This document shows positions 22,480 through 34,762 of a DNA stretch of 64,000 nt, one piece after another (position 1 is the stretch's first letter; each line of letters starts with the position of its first letter). The stretch is taken from the NCBI GenBank assembly GCA_033807775.1, contig CM066315.1, positions 9,738,501 to 9,802,500 on the forward strand, given 5' to 3'. Origin of the DNA: Saussurea involucrata (Eukaryota > Streptophyta > Magnoliopsida > Asterales > Asteraceae). The position numbers and the translations under genes are program-made. The notes under the pieces were generated by a model that had not been told where the DNA came from, ran no database searches, and saw only the letters and a program-made list of their open reading frames with translations.

Positions 22480-24840
22480 TGGGAAAGTCCAATAAAACCA
22501 AATGGACTTTAGCATTAGGAATAATTAAGTCTTCGGACAATTTTTTGGAACAAATAAACCATTGCACTTTTTAGAACCTGTTAAATAAACAATTGGACCT
22601 TCTAAAACCTGTTATATACATCCTTATGACTTATAAAATTGGTTAATGTGTTAAAAATAATTAAAAAAATACGAAAAAAACAAACAAAGTAACATATTTT
22701 AAACTATTAAGTCCTTATACATTTTTTAAACGGAAAAAAATACAATTTATAAAATGAAATCAATATACCAGAATTCTTGGATTATAGCATATATTTTGGT
22801 TTTCAATAGCACAACCAGATTATAACAAGATGCAAATATCCATAAAAACAGTGAACATGCGATCAAAGGGAAAAGCAAAGATAGTGTTGCACCTTCAACA
22901 TTTGGGGCACATCCCTGACAAATATCAACGTATCAGCGTAAAAAGGTTGCTGCAAATATTAACAACGCCATATTTGATTCAACCCAAAAAATCGAATAGA
23001 AACTTAATCGAAATCGTTCAAAACCCATAATAAACTTAAACGTAGTTTGTAATGTGGAAAAGGATAAAGTCGAATTCTCAACGGAAAAATAAGCAACCAC
23101 AAACAATTATGTAACTTAGCGGAAATAATAAAAGATAGAAAAACGACACCTATGAAAAACCCGAAAGGGAAAAAACCACGGGTGAAAGAGACCGTCGAGA
23201 AATCCATTATAATCGATTGATGTTACATTGCTTGGAAACCGAGAAACCGATAAATAAATTATACATTTTTTGCTAATCAAACTAGTCTATGTGTTGGGAG
23301 AGGATAAACAATTCGTATTGTGACATGTACACAGGAATCTGGAAACTGCTATATGGAACCATCCACAACTCTTTGGCGGCTTGACAGGGGGTTTGGAGAT
23401 GTTCAAAGTCACCCGACAAAGCTGGCATACCATTTCCATGTGTAGACTTTTTGAATCAAAACATGGGTATTGGTTAGGGGTGACAAAAAGTGACCCAACC
23501 CGAACCCAACCCAATAGTAGTAGGCTGGGTTGAGATTTTAACCCATGTAAGTTAAATGGGTCAACCCGTCTAACCCAATTAATAAATGGGTTGGGTTGGA
23601 TTGAAATCTTCGACCTTTTTTCAACTTGATTTCAACCCATTTACAACCTGTTTTTAACCCACTTACAATTTGTTTTTAATTTATTATCATTATTTAATTA
23701 TAATTAATAATTAAAAAGTTAATAAAAAAACTAAATATGATTTCACTAAAGTCTAAACTGAACTTTTTTTGTCCTTCCATTTCAATATTCCATTGTTCAA
23801 ACTTTCGAAGACTAAACTCTCTAAACCTTAGCCGACACTTCCTTATAGTTCCAACCAAGAGATCGACGGCGGCCCAAGAAACTTATTTGTTTGACTTTAT
23901 GGTTGTGTTATTGAAACTTTGAACAATTTATTTCATTTATGATTGTGTTTTATTGAAACTTTGAACAATTTATTTGGTTTTGTGGTTGTGACTTGTGTAT
24001 TTGTCATGGAATTATGTTTTAGTTCTTTTTTATTTTATTTAAAGTCTTAAAATTAAGTGGGTTAACCCAGGTTCAACCCATTTAAGTACCAGGTTGGGTT
24101 GGGTTGAAAATCTCAACCCATCTACTTAAACAAGTTGGGTTAGGTTAAGGTTTTCAACCCAATTAATAAATGGGTTGAACCCGAACCCAACCCAACCTGA
24201 CCTATTTACACCCCTATTGGTAGATACTTAATCAAAAAATAGAAAGAAGATTAGCCCTCTTTTGCTCTTCCAATAGACCAATACCCATATGGCTTGGATG
24301 TTTCTATGCAAAAATGGAAAAGTTGTAACCAACACCAGCAAACTGTAGTACGAAAAGAGGAAAAAACTATGATCAGATACAATGATATTTGCATGACGGA
24401 ATCGATTGTGATTGATACACTCCCACACTCATGAATAATGAACTGAACCTAAAATCAAACCACATGGGGGGATTGAGACCGGTGCGACGGCCTGGAATAG
24501 GGCGACGAGATTGAGACGGCGGTGTAGGGCAACGAGATTGAGACTGGTGCGACGGTCTGGAATAGGGAGACTAGATGGACACGGTGGTGTATGGCAACGT
24601 GAGAGATGATGGGAAAACGATTATGTTTTAGGGTTTTTTATTTCAATTTGTTTTTTACCTGTTAAAGAGGTTGCAGGTTACCATTTTTTAATTTAAAGGA
24701 TTTTTATAATATGTTTTAAATAGTTTAAGGGTTTATTTAATAGGTTTTAAAAAGTCCAATGGCTTATTTGTTCTAAAAATTGTCTAAGAACTTAATCATT
24801 CCAAACAGTAAAGTCCATTGGGTTTTTTTAGACTTTTCCC
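22480..24840. mobile_element. Mutator-like element with ~100-bp TIRs and exact 9-bp duplication
   Basis: The left end GGGAAAGTCCAATAAAACC and the right end (inverted: GGGAAAAGTCTAAAAAAACC) start long inverted repeats including AATGGACTTTA, AATTAAGT and GAACAAATAA blocks. TTATTAAAA occurs at 22471-22479 and 24841-24849, an exact 9-bp target duplication. No transposase is recognisable in the 2.36 kb, which hold a nested hAT MITE. It is probably a non-autonomous MULE. Confidence 0.7.
23476..24214. mobile_element. hAT-type MITE nested in the Mutator-like element
   Basis: The ends AGGGGTGACAAAAAGTG and (inverted) GGGGTGTAAATAGG are flanked by TATTGGTT (23468-23475) and TATTGGTA (24215-24222), a one-mismatch 8-bp duplication. 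Both subterminal regions are rich in GGGTTGG/CCAACCC. The interior is AT-rich and non-coding. Confidence 0.6.
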
Positions 24841-24849
24841 TTATTAAAA

Positions 24850-25860
24850 ACCATATTGTTTTTAATTATACATTTACATATTTTACATTGTATTTTTATC
24901 AAATACTATATACACACATGCACAAATATATGTATAGTCCAAATATCGTGAGAAGTTAAGGTTTACTTGAGAAATGGACCTAAACTTGATCACTTTTAAT
25001 TAAATGACCTCCTATGACTTGTGATTTTGAAGAGAATTGATATGATACATCTTGATGCATCACATTCTAATGTACATCCATTTTTCATACAACAGTTGAT
25101 AACCACTTAGTTGTAATACATGAAGTGGGATATTTGTCTTTCAACAGGATCGCATGTTGGAAGAAGTGCGGATGTCGACAACAAGAAGCCCTTTTATTGA
25201 AAAACCCATTATGGAGACTAGTCATCGTACCCGCGCGATGCAGCGAGACGTATTTCGATTCTGAAAATAAATCCACAATATTAGTTCATGCTTTGCTTTG
25301 TTTTTGTTAGTCTTGATTTTATTTTTATGATTTTAAATTATAGATCACCTTGTACATAAATTCAAAATTAATATGCTTAATTATTGGCCAACGATCTAAA
25401 AAGAAGAATCGTAGGACTATAGGGCTCAACGTTAATAAATGAGAACTGAAGCATAATGTTTATACTAAAACATACAATGCATTCGGATTCCCTTAAATAA
25501 ATACAATGCATTCATATTGCCTTGAATAATAAATTGTGATCACGTGTATCTTTAAAATCCTAACAATCATAATAATCATAAAGTTCATATATAACTACCA
25601 TTCAAATAGCTATTTTATTTATAAGATACACAAGTAACTACAATACTTTTTTTTTGCTAGAGATTACCTAAGATACACCAGAAGGATAAGTCGTATAACC
25701 TGACGATTCTGGTTATGTGTTACGACTTTTCCACTTTCATAGCAACTCAGATTAGGCAAAGTTTTGCTAAGCACCAATATCGCATTAATTCACAAAGCGA
25801 TATAATCACATAACATCGCATTTTGTACATTTCTAAATCAAAAAATACAAGAGAACATAG
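24850..25860. other. Non-coding stretch with a dispersed repeat
   Basis: No supported gene. About 24940-25110 resembles 29533-29699 (GTGAGAAGT, GATCACTTTTAAT, GTTGATAACCACTT in the same order), so it is probably a decayed copy of that element. Confidence 0.4.
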
Positions 25861-25865
25861 ATAAA

Positions 25866-26037
25866 TTACCAAATTTGGCTCAGAAAAGTAATGAAAATAC
25901 GATATTCCACCAGAGATAGCAGCTACTACTCCAAATGCAATTCGAAAATTGGTTGAGGTTGATTGCGACTGGCGTCGAGATGCACGCGAAAATGTGATGG
26001 GTGCAGCTATGCCTAGTCTATTGAAGAACATCGACAT
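25866..26037 (-). other. Possible N-terminal exon, protein unrecognised
   Basis: On the minus strand an ATG at about 26037 opens 56-57 codons (MSMFFNRLGIAAPITFSRAS...) ending at a plausible donor, TTTG|GTAATTT (about 25866). The peptide is basic and serine/arginine-rich, then hydrophobic (FRIAFGVVAAISGGISYF). This looks like a mitochondrial presequence plus a membrane anchor. I could not find a convincing second exon downstream, so it may be a gene fragment or a chance ORF. Confidence 0.3.
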
Positions 26038-26097
26038 CTTCAAATGGCGATAAGTGAGATTTTCAGTTAAGTTCTCAGACTTTCATGCTAGAAGAAG

Positions 26098-26713
26098 CAT
26101 ATGCCAAAAATTCCCGTTTCTGGTGTGGCCCACCGTAAGTTTAGTGGATCTCATATGTGTCATCCCTACTTACGTTCACCAAAACCAGAGTTAGCCATAG
26201 CCATAGCCACAGACTTTGGAATTAATCATCCAAACTTTTGGCTTAGAATTTTTTACAGTCATCCAGAAATCATTGTAAATCTGAGTGAAATCCCAATTCA
26301 AGAGCCATAAATAATCCATAAGGGCTACTATAGCCTGGCCAATTAATTTCCATTCAACTCTGAATATACAGATTGCCAAATCTGATCTCCCATGACATAA
26401 CCAAACCTGATGAGTACCCATATTGTTGTTGGGACATTCAAGACCGATAGACCCAATCCCTTTAATTTGTATGCAGGCAACCTAATCCCTCCAGCAAACA
26501 AATTTGATCATCAAATTATGATTATGCACACCAATTATAAAACAGATCAACATCCATATGCAATTATAAAGCAGATGTGTAACCACACTTTTATTTGTTG
26601 TAATGTGAGATATAAAGCTTCATAATAATGTTTCTTTCAAGATGAGGCAACTAAGATACAAATATCATAAATTTCTAGTGAAAACCCCAAAATGCAATTA
26701 AGCAATAACCTTA

Positions 26714-26755
<42 letters not shown>

Positions 26756-28099
26756 ATAGCGTTTCTTCTGTTCTAATAAATTCACAGTGGTCTTTAGCAA
26801 TTTGTTCCTTATTTCTCTTTGGTAATTGGTAGAAATCAAAGTTGTCTATTATGGCAACTCATTAATTCAAAGATGAGGCATTTTGTTAGCTTACATAATT
26901 CATGTTTCTAAAAATTCAAGTTATGTTTACTTGATTAGCACAAGGTTAATCAATTCCATTGTAAAAACATAATCACTACATACCTTAGACAAAAATGGCT
27001 CAAGAAGTACCACTACATGATTCTTATTGACATGAGTTTGTGTTTGTAACATGAAGCTTCATCTAAAACCACAAAGTTGAGTCAATTGTTGTTTCTATCA
27101 GTTTCGATTACAACTTGCATTTTTACTTTGCTCCATCGTTCTTGACAGGATTGATTGTTCTGCTCGTGCATGCCCTTATTACGAGCATCTTACAAGCCCT
27201 TTTTACTTGTGTGGTATAGTTTCCCCCTCTGTATACACAAAAAATCAAAAATCAAAAATCAAAAATCAAATTTAAATAAATAAACTAAAAAACCCCATAA
27301 TCCAATCCTCAATTTGATGGAGGAGAAGACAATGGAAGTACCTGTGAAGATGTAGACATTTGAAGATGAACAGAAGAAAAAAAAAGATGAAAAATAAGAC
27401 TCAGTGCAAACACATGATCAAAATGAGAAAGAAAACTAACCTTAATCCACAACACGAACAAATATCGGCTTCGATTCTTCAGGATTCAACTTGATGTCCC
27501 TTCATTGCTCGATAATTAGGGTAAATATGACATGAACCGATGGGGGCTCCCAGTCGAAACTAAATATGGGGAAAGCACAGCAAAGCAACAAAATAAGATT
27601 TAATCAAACGTATTGGGTAGGGATTGAAGACTCCATCCACTCTATATTTATTGAGATTTAAGAAGAAATCAAACGTGTTGGGACAAAAACCTATTTCTTT
27701 CCACTGTTGATGATTTATAAAACAGAAACAGGTAAGAAAAGAGATTTGATACCTGAAGATGATTCACCATTTGAATATCGTCGACAGGGGATTTCACGGT
27801 GGGATAGAGGTTCGATATAGTGAACTTACCAATCGACAAACAGAATGGTTTTTTTGGTTTTGATGGATCCGATGGCCGTATTAACGTGTTTTGGAGCAAT
27901 TTCCATAAAACCATATGGAGATCTTTTGTACCAGATATAGAAGAGAAAGTATGGGGCTTGGAACCAGGATGCTGCGATTCATGGAGGAGGAGAAACCTTC
28001 AACCGAGTAAAATCGAGAACGAACCAGGATGCTGCGATTCATGGAGGATGAGAGGGGAAAAGCCGCAAAAAATTGAAATCTTCAATCCTGGTGTGCTTC
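26098..28099. other. Non-coding stretch with microsatellite and small tandem duplication
   Basis: No supported gene. It contains a (TA)n tract at about 26716-26751, four tandem copies of a 7-bp AAAATCA-type unit at about 27240-27270, and a 60-bp tandem duplication at about 27962-28050 (GAACCAGGATGCTGCGATTC twice). The 96-codon frame at 27820-28110 is driven by that duplication and runs into the next MITE, so I do not call it a gene. Confidence 0.4.
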
Positions 28100-28102
28100 T
28101 TA

Positions 28103-28345
28103 GACCATGAGTACCGCTTCCTATCATACCCTCTGAACTCTACTCTGATGGCACCTCAGCGCCACATCAGATTTTCTCTTTCCTACCCTCTTACCCTAAA
28201 GTGGAGTACCGCTTCCTATCATACCCTCTGAACCCACCCTTTACCCGCGACCCACCTACCCGCCCTACCCGTACCGTCTACCCGTGGTACCCGCGCCCTA
28301 CCCGATGTGAACCCGCCGTGGTACCCGAAGGTGGTACGCACGACC
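28103..28345. mobile_element. PIF/Harbinger MITE, 243 bp
   Basis: The ends GACCATGAGTACCGCTTCC and (inverted) GGTCGTGCGTACCACC are flanked by TTA at 28100-28102 and 28346-28348. It opens with the same sequence as the deletion derivative at 18567-19582 and keeps the ACCC-rich right end, so both look mobilised by the same transposase. The duplicated GAGTACCGCTTCC inside indicates an internal rearrangement. Confidence 0.75.
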
Positions 28346-28348
28346 TTA

Positions 28349-29040
28349 TAGGGAGTAGTTGAGAGGGAGGAGGGTGAGAAAATTGGGGGTGCTTCATCGT
28401 GGAGAAGGAGAGGGGAGAGGAGGAGCAGGGTGTATTGCAGAAGGAGTGGGGAGAAGGAGAAGTTTGGAGAGGACGTGGGGAGAAGAAGAGGGGAGAAGAG
28501 AACGTGGCTGAGAAAAACGGCTGTTGAAAAAACCCGCCTACTATTCTTTTAATAAAGTAGTATAGATAATTGCATATGGTGCATGGAAATCATACAATAA
28601 TTTTGCAAATATATCTTTTGCATCAAAGATCAAATGTTTAGTTAGGAGATAAAGGTTTGATAGAAAAATTTAGGATATTGAGCAAAAGATCAGACACATG
28701 GATATGTATTATAATATGTATTATGTTACTTTGTTAATATGATGATACAATAAACCGGTGACAAGGTAATTTATTCAATATGATGTTATTGATATGTTTA
28801 GAGGAATGTGGATCTCAAGTTTATTGTCTTCTTCGACATAACATTTTCATATATGGGCATCCGCAACATCAAAATTTGCAAGGTCGATCGGTAAATCGGT
28901 AAAAATGGGTACAATATAAGTAACATGGATCACATTGTAATCGTCTCTTCTTCATTATGTAGTTATATTTGCAAAAAGGGTTTCGGTTGGTACCAATTAA
29001 AGTTTGTTGGTACACATGTAATCCACAAGGACAAATTATT
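28349..29040. other. Non-coding stretch, purine-rich at its left end
   Basis: About 28360-28520 is strongly purine-biased (GGAGAAGGAG-type runs) and the remainder AT-rich. No gene or termini were found. Confidence 0.35.
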
Positions 29041-29236
29041 TTATTCAGATATTTATCAAACAATTATATTTCATTCAGAAATAAATCATATAGAGGGTTA
29101 AAATAGTATTTTGTTGTGATTTAGACCGTTCATTCAGAATAGTTACCAAACAACCATATTTCATGTTGCACTATATCATATAGAGCCTCTTAAGCATTCT
29201 GACTACTTAACCATTCAACAACAGCCAAACAGCCCC
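29041..29236. mobile_element. Partial PIF-type MITE
   Basis: The right end (GCCAAACAGCCCC followed by TAA, 29237-29239) and internal phrases such as TATGATATAGTGCAA (read inverted) match the elements at 3684-4246 and 62384-62691. The left terminus could not be found. Confidence 0.4.
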
Positions 29237-29532
29237 TAACCGAATTAGTTGTAAAATATGTCCTATGTGCTTTATATATATCTTACTAGCTCGGTGGATT
29301 TTACTTCTTTAAAATATTAGTAATTATGTTGCAACGTCTTAATTGTTTAACTGTGTTAATTAGAGACTGACCATTCAAATAATTGAATTCAGATTAAAGT
29401 TATGTCGTATACCCGACTAACGGACGGGTATAACACTAGTTTTCTCTAGATATGCGCTTATATAGCAGAAATTAAAGTGCATGGTTTGTTAACGAGACAA
29501 ATAGTCTTTTTCTCGATCGTGTGAAAAGTTGA

Positions 29533-29699
29533 AGTTAACATGAGAATCGTGAGAAGTAGATCTGAACCGTTGGATCACTTTTAATCAAATGTCCTCCCAT
29601 GAATTGCGGCATAAAAGGGAATTGATCTGCTGCATATCGTTGCATCTTATCTCGATGTTTCTCATCCAATGGTTGATAACCACTTCTCACGTTAACCTC
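29533..29699. mobile_element. Small inverted-repeat element
   Basis: AGTTAACATGAGAA at the left and (inverted) GGTTAACGTGAGAA at the right frame 167 bp that resemble 24940-25110. There is no coding capacity. The superfamily is uncertain. Confidence 0.4.
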
Positions 29700-29824
29700 A
29701 ACCCCTTATATTTCATGCACACATCCTAACTCTCACAAAATTCGGCAGACGCCTTCATTCTACAAGCTACAAAAATGAATTTAACTAAGGGTTTAAATAT
29801 AATATATACGATGCCACTATCCAT

Positions 29825-29964
29825 TTAGAGGGCTGTCCTTGAGAAAACAGCGCTGATGCTAGATAATGTTCGCCCAAAGACACGAGAGTTAGAACTCGTG
29901 TCTTCTGCTACTAACTTCACCTCGTTCGGAGTTTCAAAATTTCCTTGAAGAACCTGCAATATCT

Positions 29965-30006
<42 letters not shown>

Positions 30007-33000
30007 CATTGCCACAAGATTAAAATTTTGAGCAAGTAATGATGGTGACCCAAAGTATATTAGGATGCAGAGCAGAATGGAAGTATGTTTGGTCATTTGG
30101 CAAATGAAGTAAAGAATAGGAATTACCTTCAAGCCAGAGTCAGAAACAGAACTTTCCAACGGTCGTTTAACCTGAAAGACGTGAATATAACACCGACTTA
30201 GAGAAATTGTATCCAAAAGATTGGATTATTATTTTAATAACATTTTGTGAAACCATTTTTAACATATTAATTATTTATGAAAATAAAAAGGGGGCAAAAT
30301 TAGTGTTACTAAATCAACTCAATTTATACCACCCATCCCATTTCACCTGCTACCAACCCACACCCATTTTGCCACCTAATTCTACTAGGATTAGCCAATG
30401 GGTTATAATTTGGAAAAGACATACCGCGGGGGATACAGGAGGGGATGATTGTTTCTCCTCTATATGAACAGCAGGCAAAGACATAGCCTGCAATGAGAAA
30501 CAAAAGACTAAGCAATAACATAAAGATATTCCCAATGGTTGCTTCCAGATGTAGTAATCACATTGTGTGAGAACATTTTAGATACTGATAAAAGCAAACC
30601 GGATACCCAAATGTTTGGGCACATATTTGTCACATTTTTACCAAACTAAGGTAATCGGTGAAACAAAAAGCTAGAGCACTAGATGCTCAAAAGTTTGTCC
30701 AACATACAAAATAATACTACCATTATACGATTAAAAAACCTACCCTTTGTGGCGATTCAAGAGCTGGCCTTGATGAACTAGACGGGTTTGCCTACAAAGT
30801 ACAACAAACATCAATGAATGTGATAATAGATGTAGTACGACGCAAAAAGTCGTTTGTAAAAAAGTTTGTTCATGTATGCTATTTGGGATGAAGAGAGTAC
30901 TAATTCGCAATTCCTAGGAAAATATTGGACCGTACCTGAATGCGTCCCAAAGATGCCTGATTTTCCAAGGTCAATGCAGTACGTAGTAACTTCACCACTC
31001 CTAGGTTTGTGTCATCCTGCTTCCCCTCGATCCTATTCAACTTGGTCTCCTGTAACAAAAAATAGTTGGACCAGTATCTGAGATATCAATTTCTCTCCGC
31101 GATAGAGAAAAAGAAAACATGTTGAAGTCAAAAGGCAACGGAAATGATTCACACCAGGGTACTAACTGCATGGTGTACAGACCGAACATCCAAAGCCATG
31201 ACTTTCGTATCTCCTCGTAGAGAAGAAACCTGTGTTGTTTAATAAAAATTTACATAAATCAAAAATGAAATTCAACAGTCAAAATAGCCAACTTTCAGCC
31301 TGGCCATACCTCCTCTTTTGTAGAAGCAGCAATTTCTGCACACTCATCTAAACTACAATCAACACGATCAATTCTTGAAGATAAATGCCGCTTGGTTGAC
31401 TAAAGAACAAAAGAAACCTAGAGTTAATACCTATTCCTCTCTCATACAAGCGTTACAGAACGACAATCACTCTCAGAATCCAGTTATTTGATGCCAATTC
31501 TGTCAAAGTATTAATTGACATTCTATTGAATAGCATGGAGCAAGTGAAAGATACAACTAAAAGAGACGAAATTTCAGAACATAAAACTTGCCGCAAGTGA
31601 CGAGTAAACGTTGTCAAGCTGTTTAGCTACGGCATTCGTCGCATCTGACAAACCACGTTTTGTAGCAAACATCATATCAGGAAGTTTCCAACCCTAAGAA
31701 CAAATACAGAAACTAAAGTCACAAATATGAGGTGCAAGAAGACTACTAAAAATTTAGTATGAAATCGCCATGCTTGGATGAAAATAATCACTAAGAAAGA
31801 ATACTGCACTTTCAGATAGCGAATTAAGTCCAGATACATTATCGAGGTTATCACATAATATTATACCAAATGTGTAAGCTCTATGTAGACACGATAGGAA
31901 CAGCTTCCAAGACATAACTTAGATGATGGAAAGAACTAAGAAGCATGCTGAAGAGTCGGCATAGTTACCTTCCACCAGGCATAGCCATATCCTACCACAA
32001 CAATAATGATGATGACCCCATATCTGCTGGTGCCTGCATGAGATCATCACATATTAAAGTGATGTGAGTGAAAGCAGTACAACTCAATGAAATTCATAAA
32101 ATCAAGGTTCATAAAACCCATCAGTTAAAGCACTAATGATGTGTAGGAAGACTGTGTTACAGAATCATAATTCATATACCTAAGGGTAGGAATTCTTAAA
32201 ACCTACATCTGATGAATTCTCAAAGCATAAAGCAAAAGAAACTCCAAACTCTCTCTCTCTATATATATATATATATGCTCACCAAAACATAAACTTGTTG
32301 CATATGTATGCAGGTGCCAAAAATCAAAGCTTTAACAAATTACCTGAATTAGTAGAAGTCACAATGGTAACAGATCTATTTGATGCTAGGAGTTGCAGCT
32401 CCTGCCTTAGGCTGTTTACCTGTTCAAATATTAGAGCACATCACAATATCCCAATAATTTGTCAAAGAGAGGGTGAATCTCAAATAAAAGAGCATCTAAA
32501 TACAAAAGTTAACAATCCATAGAACTGTCACTAGTACAGGAGAGAACCAGGCATTCATAAGCCAAGAAAAATAATTACTGCCTTGAAATAACATTCAAAC
32601 CTGTGCCATCAATGAGTCATTGCGTGGTTTTGGACTTGAACCGGCTTTCTCATCATGCTTAATTAGTTTAAGTACCTGCACTGACAGGAAATCAGAAAAC
32701 TTTAATCGACAATATATCAGAAAAACTATTATGATACTTGAATATATGACACATGAAATTAGGTAGCAAATAAATCAATTGCCTTGGAAGCTCCAGAGAA
32801 AAAATCACTGACACCAGGAATGCGTCCTTCCTTTGCAAGAACTGATCCAACCAGGCCTACAAACAATAAGATCATGTGTCTGATTAGTCGGTATGTGATT
32901 CTTTCCATAATAATACAAAGAGCAAAATGAATGTGAGCATATGAAGTGCCCAACTTGCAGCACAAAGGCAATTCCAAAATAAGAATTCGAAGGCATCAAT

Positions 33001-34762
33001 TTTCCTCAGGTTTAGTAGTTAGTACCCAAGACAACTTATACCCTTGGATCATTGCAAAACTCTAGAGGTGGAAACATATAGTGGAGTGGATGGTGTGTAA
33101 AGTAGATGAATGTGAGTTTCCAACAAGAATTGATTCATGCTAAGACCTTGTTTGTTTTAAGAAAAGTAATATTAATAGACTCTTATCACTTATTTGGTAA
33201 GAGGTTAACCAATTCAGATTGTTTGTTTTTTCTCCTTTTTTAGACCCTCTAATCACTTGCCTTCCTCTGATGGAATAAGAGGTAAACCCACCCCTTATTT
33301 ACCTCTTATTGTTCTCCAAACTAACGACGAAGATAAACCGCATCGAACGAATCCTATAAATTGCAAAAAGAATCACGATCCCCAATTTCATCCAACCAGA
33401 GGGAAACGTGCTTCGTCTGAGATCGATTTTCATCTACTGTATTATTATCGTTTAACAATTTCTTTTTAACTTGATTGTTGATCTTTCGTCAATTTCGTCG
33501 ATAAAGACTACACTTTTGTGATTCTCTCTCGATCTTATCGTTAGTTTTTGCTATATGTAAATCTATTGAATCTTTCATCATCATTTTCAAGTATATGTTT
33601 GTTCTGCATTCCCTACGTTAGTTGCTGATGATTTCTTCCGCACAATTTCAGTTATTTTTCTCTGTCATATGCTAAATGCTTTCATTATCATATTTGATCT
33701 TTTCTCAATTTCAATTATTTCTGCCAACACAATTTCAATTAATTCTGCTAATGAAAAGATGGGTTGTCATGAGCTTCATGCTTCCCTGTGAAAGCTGTAA
33801 GTATAGAAATATCAAACAATTTTCTTTTGTTTTCAATAAATTGCATGAAACAAACTCTTATACAGGATGATCTTTTTAATAGGTTTAGGTTTAGAAGCAT
33901 AAAGTGGCGGGTTCATTAACCGAAACAATTTAGAATCGATTTCAAGAAGTTGCCTGAAAAAACTCTTATACGGCTTAAGATGTTTATTACTTTACAAAAA
34001 CAGTGTTATTGATTCTGCTTTAGCAATTAGCACCACCTCCTATCTATCAAAAGTGCAATGGCAATGCACGCTACAGTAATTCGAAAACACTCTTGACATA
34101 ACTCCCATAACAGAGGGGGTGTTTGGGAGTGTGTTTTAAATTTGCTTATTGACTTATTGGCTTTTCAAAAAGTCAATAAGTTAAAAAGCTTGTTTGGCAA
34201 ATGCAAAAGGACTTTTAAAAAGCTTTTTGGTTTGACTTGGAAACGTGATTTTCAAGAAGTCACACTTTCCAGACTTATTGGTCATTTTACACTTTCCTAT
34301 CTCAAAAGCTAATCCAAACACTTTTTTAAAAACTTCTTTTCCAAAAGCAATAAGTCAATAAGCATTTTTGGCCAAAAGCACTTTTGGACTTAAAAAAGCA
34401 CTCCCAAACACCCTCAGAATGCACGCTGCTATTAATTTTTAGGTTAATTATAGCATTATGCCCTTCATGGAACTGGAACTAGTCGTTCAAATGCTTTCAT
34501 TTAAAATATCTTTCAAACTCAAGCAAAAATCCAAATTAAGCTCATACCCTAACAGTCTTAGAAACTGCAAAATAAAGGTATGACGTGATTGATCTCAGTT
34601 AATAAACTATGATAACTTCTAAGTAAGATGAAATTAATCCAGAGAGAATCCCGGATGGGTTGATGAAAAGGAATCGTTAGGTTATAATATGAATGACAAT
34701 GATAATGAAGAAACAGTACCTGCGCCGATGATTACTGTGAGCTTCCCGAGAGGAAGAGCCAT
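29825..34762 (-). CDS. DUF1664 family coiled-coil membrane protein, 13 exons
   Basis: Plant-specific family of unknown function. Exons (minus strand): 34720-34762, 32783-32856, 32601-32675, 32344-32419, 31969-32033, 31592-31693, 31310-31399, 31167-31229, 30936-31049, 30744-30791, 30425-30487, 30127-30171, 29825-29953. The 987-nt CDS is in frame throughout (328 aa). The N-terminus MALPLGKLTVIIGAGLVGS is hydrophobic; a second membrane segment follows at about residues 94-110 (YGVIIIIVVVGYGYAWW); then GWKLPDMMFATKRGLSDA and a helical coiled-coil region typical of the family; the C-terminal tail is rich in serine and proline. Eleven introns are accepted only as GT-AG or fit it well, but introns 2 and 6 need GC donors (AAG|GCAATT, GCG|GCAAGT). 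Intron 1 (1.86 kb) carries MITEs and the last intron a (CA)n(TA)n microsatellite. Confidence 0.88.
33148..33300. mobile_element. MITE remnant in DUF1664 intron 1
   Basis: TTGTTTGTTTTAAGAAAAGT and GAGGTTAACC-type phrases resemble, in inverse orientation, the right part of the 62384-62691 PIF-type family. The termini are unclear, so this is a partial call. Confidence 0.3.
34115..34414. mobile_element. MITE in DUF1664 intron 1
   Basis: The ends GGGGTGTTTGGGAGTG and (inverted) GGGTGTTTGGGAGTG form clean inverted repeats, with further matched AAGTCAATAAG / CTTATTGACTT blocks inside. The interior is non-coding. No convincing target duplication was found, so hAT or PIF assignment is open. Confidence 0.6.

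Noticed and set aside
23500..24200. GGGTTGGGTTGG runs as possible telomere-like repeats
   Set aside because: The unit is not TTTAGGG and the runs are the subterminal repeats of a hAT MITE with an 8-bp flank duplication.
27820..28110. 96-codon ORF containing a duplicated PGCCDSWR phrase
   Set aside because: The repeat is a 60-bp tandem DNA duplication, the frame runs into a MITE, and no homologous protein is recognised.
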